NCBI GenBank assembly: GCA_017409645.1
Contig: JAFQSI010000074.1
Location: 1 to 7,953, forward strand
DNA length: 7,953 bases
Direction: 5' to 3'
Origin: Oscillospiraceae bacterium
Lineage (GTDB): Bacteria; Bacillota; Clostridia; Oscillospirales; Oscillospiraceae
How positions within the stretch are numbered: the stretch's first letter is position 1; each line of letters begins with the position of its first letter. Both the position numbers and the translations under genes were made by a program. The notes below the pieces were generated by a model, which worked only from the letters and a program-made list of their open reading frames with translations, was not told the DNA's origin and searched no databases. Of the stretch, positions 6,582 through 7,953 are shown one piece after another.

Positions 6582-7250
6582 TCAAAGCCCGAAGTGGTAG
6601 AATGCAAAGAACTGCAGCACGCTGCCCAGGACCACGAACACGTGGAACACGCTGTGCAGCCACTTGCGCCGGATGCCGAAGAGGATGGCACCGAGGGTGT
6701 AGCTGATGCCTCCGGCCAGCAGCAGCCAGAAGCCCGCGGGAGTCATGATCTCAAACAGCAGCGCCGCCAGGGGGATGATGGCCCAGCCCATGCCGATGTA
6801 GCAGACCATGGAAAAGACCTTGTAGCGCTTCAAATCGATGGCGGTCAGCACCGTGGCCAGGATGCACAGGCCCCACTCCAGAGCCAGGATGCCCCAGCCC
6901 AGCCGGGGATCCGCCCGGCGGATGGCACCCAGGCAGACCACGCTGTAGCTGCCCGCGATGAGAAAATAGATGGCGCAGTGATCCAGCACCTGCAGCACCT
7001 TTTTCGCCATGCCCGGCCGCAGGCCGTGGTAGAGACTGGAGACGCTGTAGAGGATGACCAGGCAGCTGCCGTAGATGGCGGCTCCGGCGATCTCGGCGGC
7101 GCCCCGGCTCAGGGCGGCCTTGCGGACGCACAGGACCAGCGCCAGCACGCCCAGCACGCCGCCGATCAGATGGGTGGCGGTGTTGGTGATCTCCTCGCCG
7201 ACGGAATAGACCGGCAATGCCCGGTCGCAGAGCTTCGTTCGTTTCATCAT
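6582..7250 (-). CDS. trhA: PAQR-family / hemolysin III membrane protein (TrhA-like)
   Basis: This is a 222-aa integral membrane protein of the bacterial hemolysin III (PAQR) family, linked in the literature to membrane homeostasis; the haemolysin name is historical. About seven hydrophobic segments are visible, beginning with one at roughly 22-42. The conserved metal-site residues are present: E19/E20 and H27 in the N-terminal GEEITNTATH, S71 and H75 in SSLYHG, D90-H91 in the third segment, and H199 and H203 in LHSVFHVF. Length is normal. I chose the ATG at 7248-7250 because AAGGAGG (7260-7266) lies 9 nt upstream; the adjacent second ATG (7245-7247) is possible, and the frame's open extension further upstream has no support. 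Its stop codon touches the -35 box of the importer operon, so readthrough from this gene could also feed that operon. Confidence 0.93.
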   Translation of the reverse strand: MMKRTKLCDRALPVYSVGEEITNTATHLIGGVLGVLALVLCVRKAALSRGAAEIAGAAIYGSCLVILYSVSSLYHGLRPGMAKKVLQVLDHCAIYFLIAGSYSVVCLGAIRRADPRLGWGILALEWGLCILATVLTAIDLKRYKVFSMVCYIGMGWAIIPLAALLFEIMTPAGFWLLLAGGISYTLGAILFGIRRKWLHSVFHVFVVLGSVLQFFAFYHFGL

Positions 7251-7259
7251 AGGTTCAGA

Positions 7260-7266
7260 CCTCCTT
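7260..7266 (-). promoter_or_regulatory. ribosome binding site of the PAQR gene
   Basis: AAGGAGG on the minus strand is 9 nt from the ATG at 7248-7250 and 12 nt from the next ATG, favouring the first. A 10-bp palindrome GTAAGCTTAC (7277-7286), flanked by GCTG/CAGC (7271-7274/7289-7292), lies 10 nt further upstream. Confidence 0.8.
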
Positions 7267-7351
7267 GTTTGCTGCCGTAAGCTTACCACAGCTTCCCGAA
7301 AAAAGCCCTCCACTTCTGCGGTAGACGGGGAAACGGATGGGCGCGCGGGAC

Positions 7352-7378
7352 TCTACCGGGGGTAGATTTTGTTTTTTT
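7352..7378 (+). terminator. orphan terminator-like hairpin with strong T-tract
   Basis: On the plus strand TCTACC (7352-7357) and GGTAGA (7361-7366) form a 6-bp stem with a GGG loop, followed by TTTTG and seven T (7367-7378). No plus-strand gene lies upstream; only the minus-strand PAQR gene does. It may block antisense transcription, or end an unseen short plus-strand RNA. The minus-strand view is an A-rich tract that could act as a promoter-proximal element instead. Confidence 0.5.
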
Positions 7379-7408
7379 ACTTAATTTACGAAAGATTCTG
7401 CGAAACGC

Positions 7409-7432
7409 ACAAATTCATTTTCGAAAATTTGT
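7409..7432. promoter_or_regulatory. nested palindromes, possible operator
   Basis: ACAAATT (7409-7415) and AATTTGT (7426-7432) form an inverted repeat that encloses most of a 12-bp perfect palindrome ATTTTCGAAAAT (7417-7428). The site lies between the two divergent genes and just upstream of a weak TTGTCA/TACACT promoter. A dimeric regulator site is plausible, but chance in AT-rich DNA is not excluded. Confidence 0.35.
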
Positions 7433-7484
7433 CAGCCCATCCGGATTCTTTACACTTTATTTATGCCATGACCGGGGACGCGTA

Positions 7485-7493
7485 TGCTATAAT
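7485..7493 (+). promoter_or_regulatory. extended -10 promoter of the CBS-domain gene
   Basis: TGC TATAAT (TG at 7485-7486, TATAAT at 7488-7493) is a perfect extended -10 element. The -35 region 17-18 bp upstream (GCCATG/TGCCAT) is poor, as is common for extended -10 promoters. Transcription would start near 7499-7501. Confidence 0.75.
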
Positions 7494-7497
7494 AATA

Positions 7498-7517
7498 CCA
7501 GCGGAACCCTCCGCTGG
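7498..7517 (+). other. 5'-terminal stem-loop of the CBS-domain mRNA
   Basis: CCAGCGGA (7498-7505) pairs perfectly with TCCGCTGG (7510-7517) around an ACCC loop. It coincides with the predicted transcription start, so the mRNA would begin with an 8-bp hairpin. The ribosome binding site AAAGG (7518-7522) follows immediately. A 5' cap-like stem often protects mRNA from decay; a translational role is also possible because the hairpin abuts the binding site. Confidence 0.6.
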
Positions 7518-7531
7518 AAAGGTAGAACCCT

Positions 7532-7953
7532 ATGGACAATATCCTCTTTTTTCTGACGCCCAAGGCCATGTGCGCCCACCTGATGGCCGACGATACCCTG
7601 CGCCAGGCCCTGGCCCGGATGGAGAGCGCCCGGTACGCCGCCCTTCCCATCCTGAACAAGAAGGGCGAATACTGCGGTACCCTGACCGAGGGCGACGCCC
7701 TCTGGGCCCTGAAGAACAAATGCGGCCTGGATCTCCACGCCGCCGAGCATGTGCGCATCATGGACATCGCCCACCGGAAGGACAACACCCCCGTCACCGT
7801 CAGCGCCACCATGGAAGACCTGATCGAGCGGGCCTCCAAGCAGAACTTCATCCCGGTGATCGACGACCGAAATACCTTCATCGGCATCGTCACCCGCCGC
7901 GCCATCATCAAGTACTGCCAGAAGGTGCTGCTGGGCCAGAAGGCCGCTACATA
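7532..7953 (+). CDS. CBS-domain-pair protein, partial at window end
   Basis: The frame from ATG 7532 reads 140 complete codons and leaves the window in a codon beginning TA, which could be the stop. It starts MDNILFFLTPKAM. Two CBS domains follow at about residues 9-60 and 75-135, with the repeated pattern ALPILNKKGEYCGTLTEGD in the first and IPVIDDRNTFIGIVTRR in the second. CBS pairs (Bateman modules) bind adenosyl ligands such as AMP, ATP or c-di-AMP. The stand-alone size and order resemble small Firmicute CBS proteins such as Bacillus YkuL/CbpB, a known c-di-AMP binder; that link is inference by architecture only. AAAGG (7518-7522) about 9 nt upstream supports the start. It has its own extended -10 promoter and a 5' hairpin. 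Frames on the opposite strand here have no support. Confidence 0.85.
   Translation, partial: MDNILFFLTPKAMCAHLMADDTLRQALARMESARYAALPILNKKGEYCGTLTEGDALWALKNKCGLDLHAAEHVRIMDIAHRKDNTPVTVSATMEDLIERASKQNFIPVIDDRNTFIGIVTRRAIIKYCQKVLLGQKAAT

Larger units (their letters stand above)
7267..7487. other. AT-rich divergent intergenic region (PAQR gene / CBS gene)
   Basis: No coding region is visible here. It contains a palindrome near the PAQR ribosome binding site, a terminator-like element at 7352-7378, nested palindromes at 7409-7432 and the approach to the CBS-gene promoter. On the minus strand, TTGTGC then TAAATT with an 18-bp gap (roughly 7383-7412) is a weak candidate promoter for the PAQR gene. 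On the plus strand, TTGTCA (7429-7434) and TACACT (7451-7456), 16 bp apart, are a possible second upstream promoter for the CBS gene. Both candidates are weak. Confidence 0.45.

Noticed and set aside
6427..6663. 79-codon N-terminal extension of the binding-protein frame
   Set aside because: It crosses the promoter and structured leader. The lipoprotein signal peptide and AAAGGAG site fix the start at 6426.
7450..7911. Minus-strand open frames opposite the CBS gene
   Set aside because: The plus strand carries a convincing CBS-pair protein with promoter and ribosome binding site. The minus frames run across that promoter and have Arg/Ser-rich shadow composition.

Overview
The window looks like a chromosomal segment from a GC-rich Firmicute, most likely a gut clostridium of the Oscillospiraceae/Ruminococcaceae type. 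The clues are a GC-rich genome with strong AGGAGG-type ribosome binding sites, canonical TTGACA/TATAAT promoters, Firmicute-like proteins, and a hairpin-rich dispersed repeat at 121-230 of a style common in that group. The assignment comes from reading the sequence, not from a database search.

Layout from left to right. Positions 1-293 hold no gene, only a short direct repeat and a block of hairpins. An M18-family zinc aminopeptidase lies on the minus strand at 294-1679. A divergent promoter region separates it from ftsH (plus, 1893-3794), the membrane AAA+ zinc protease. A strong intrinsic terminator closes ftsH at 3801-3834. Convergent to it is a three-gene minus-strand operon read from 6426 down to 3833: a lipoprotein substrate-binding protein, a FecCD-type permease and an ABC ATPase. 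The genes overlap by 11 and 8 nt, so they form one translationally coupled importer for a metal chelate (siderophore, haem or cobalamin class). Upstream of it on the same strand is a PAQR/hemolysin III membrane protein (6582-7250). After a divergent AT-rich region comes a CBS-domain-pair protein on the plus strand (7532 onward) that runs off the window.

The most notable non-coding signal is the leader of the importer operon. A consensus promoter (TTGACA, 17 bp, TATAAT) directly abuts the trhA-like stop codon. It should produce about 120 nt of untranslated RNA that folds into a long two-part rod followed immediately by U6 and then the ribosome binding site of the binding-protein gene. This looks like a transcription attenuator or uncharacterised riboswitch-like element, and I do not recognise its class. 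A second, smaller attenuator-like arrangement (GGTAGA / TCTACC / GGTAGA followed by a T-tract) sits in the hlyIII-CBS intergenic region with no obvious gene to control.

The protein-coding genes are otherwise ordinary housekeeping and transport functions. I see no mobile element, CRISPR array, tRNA, rRNA or defence system.
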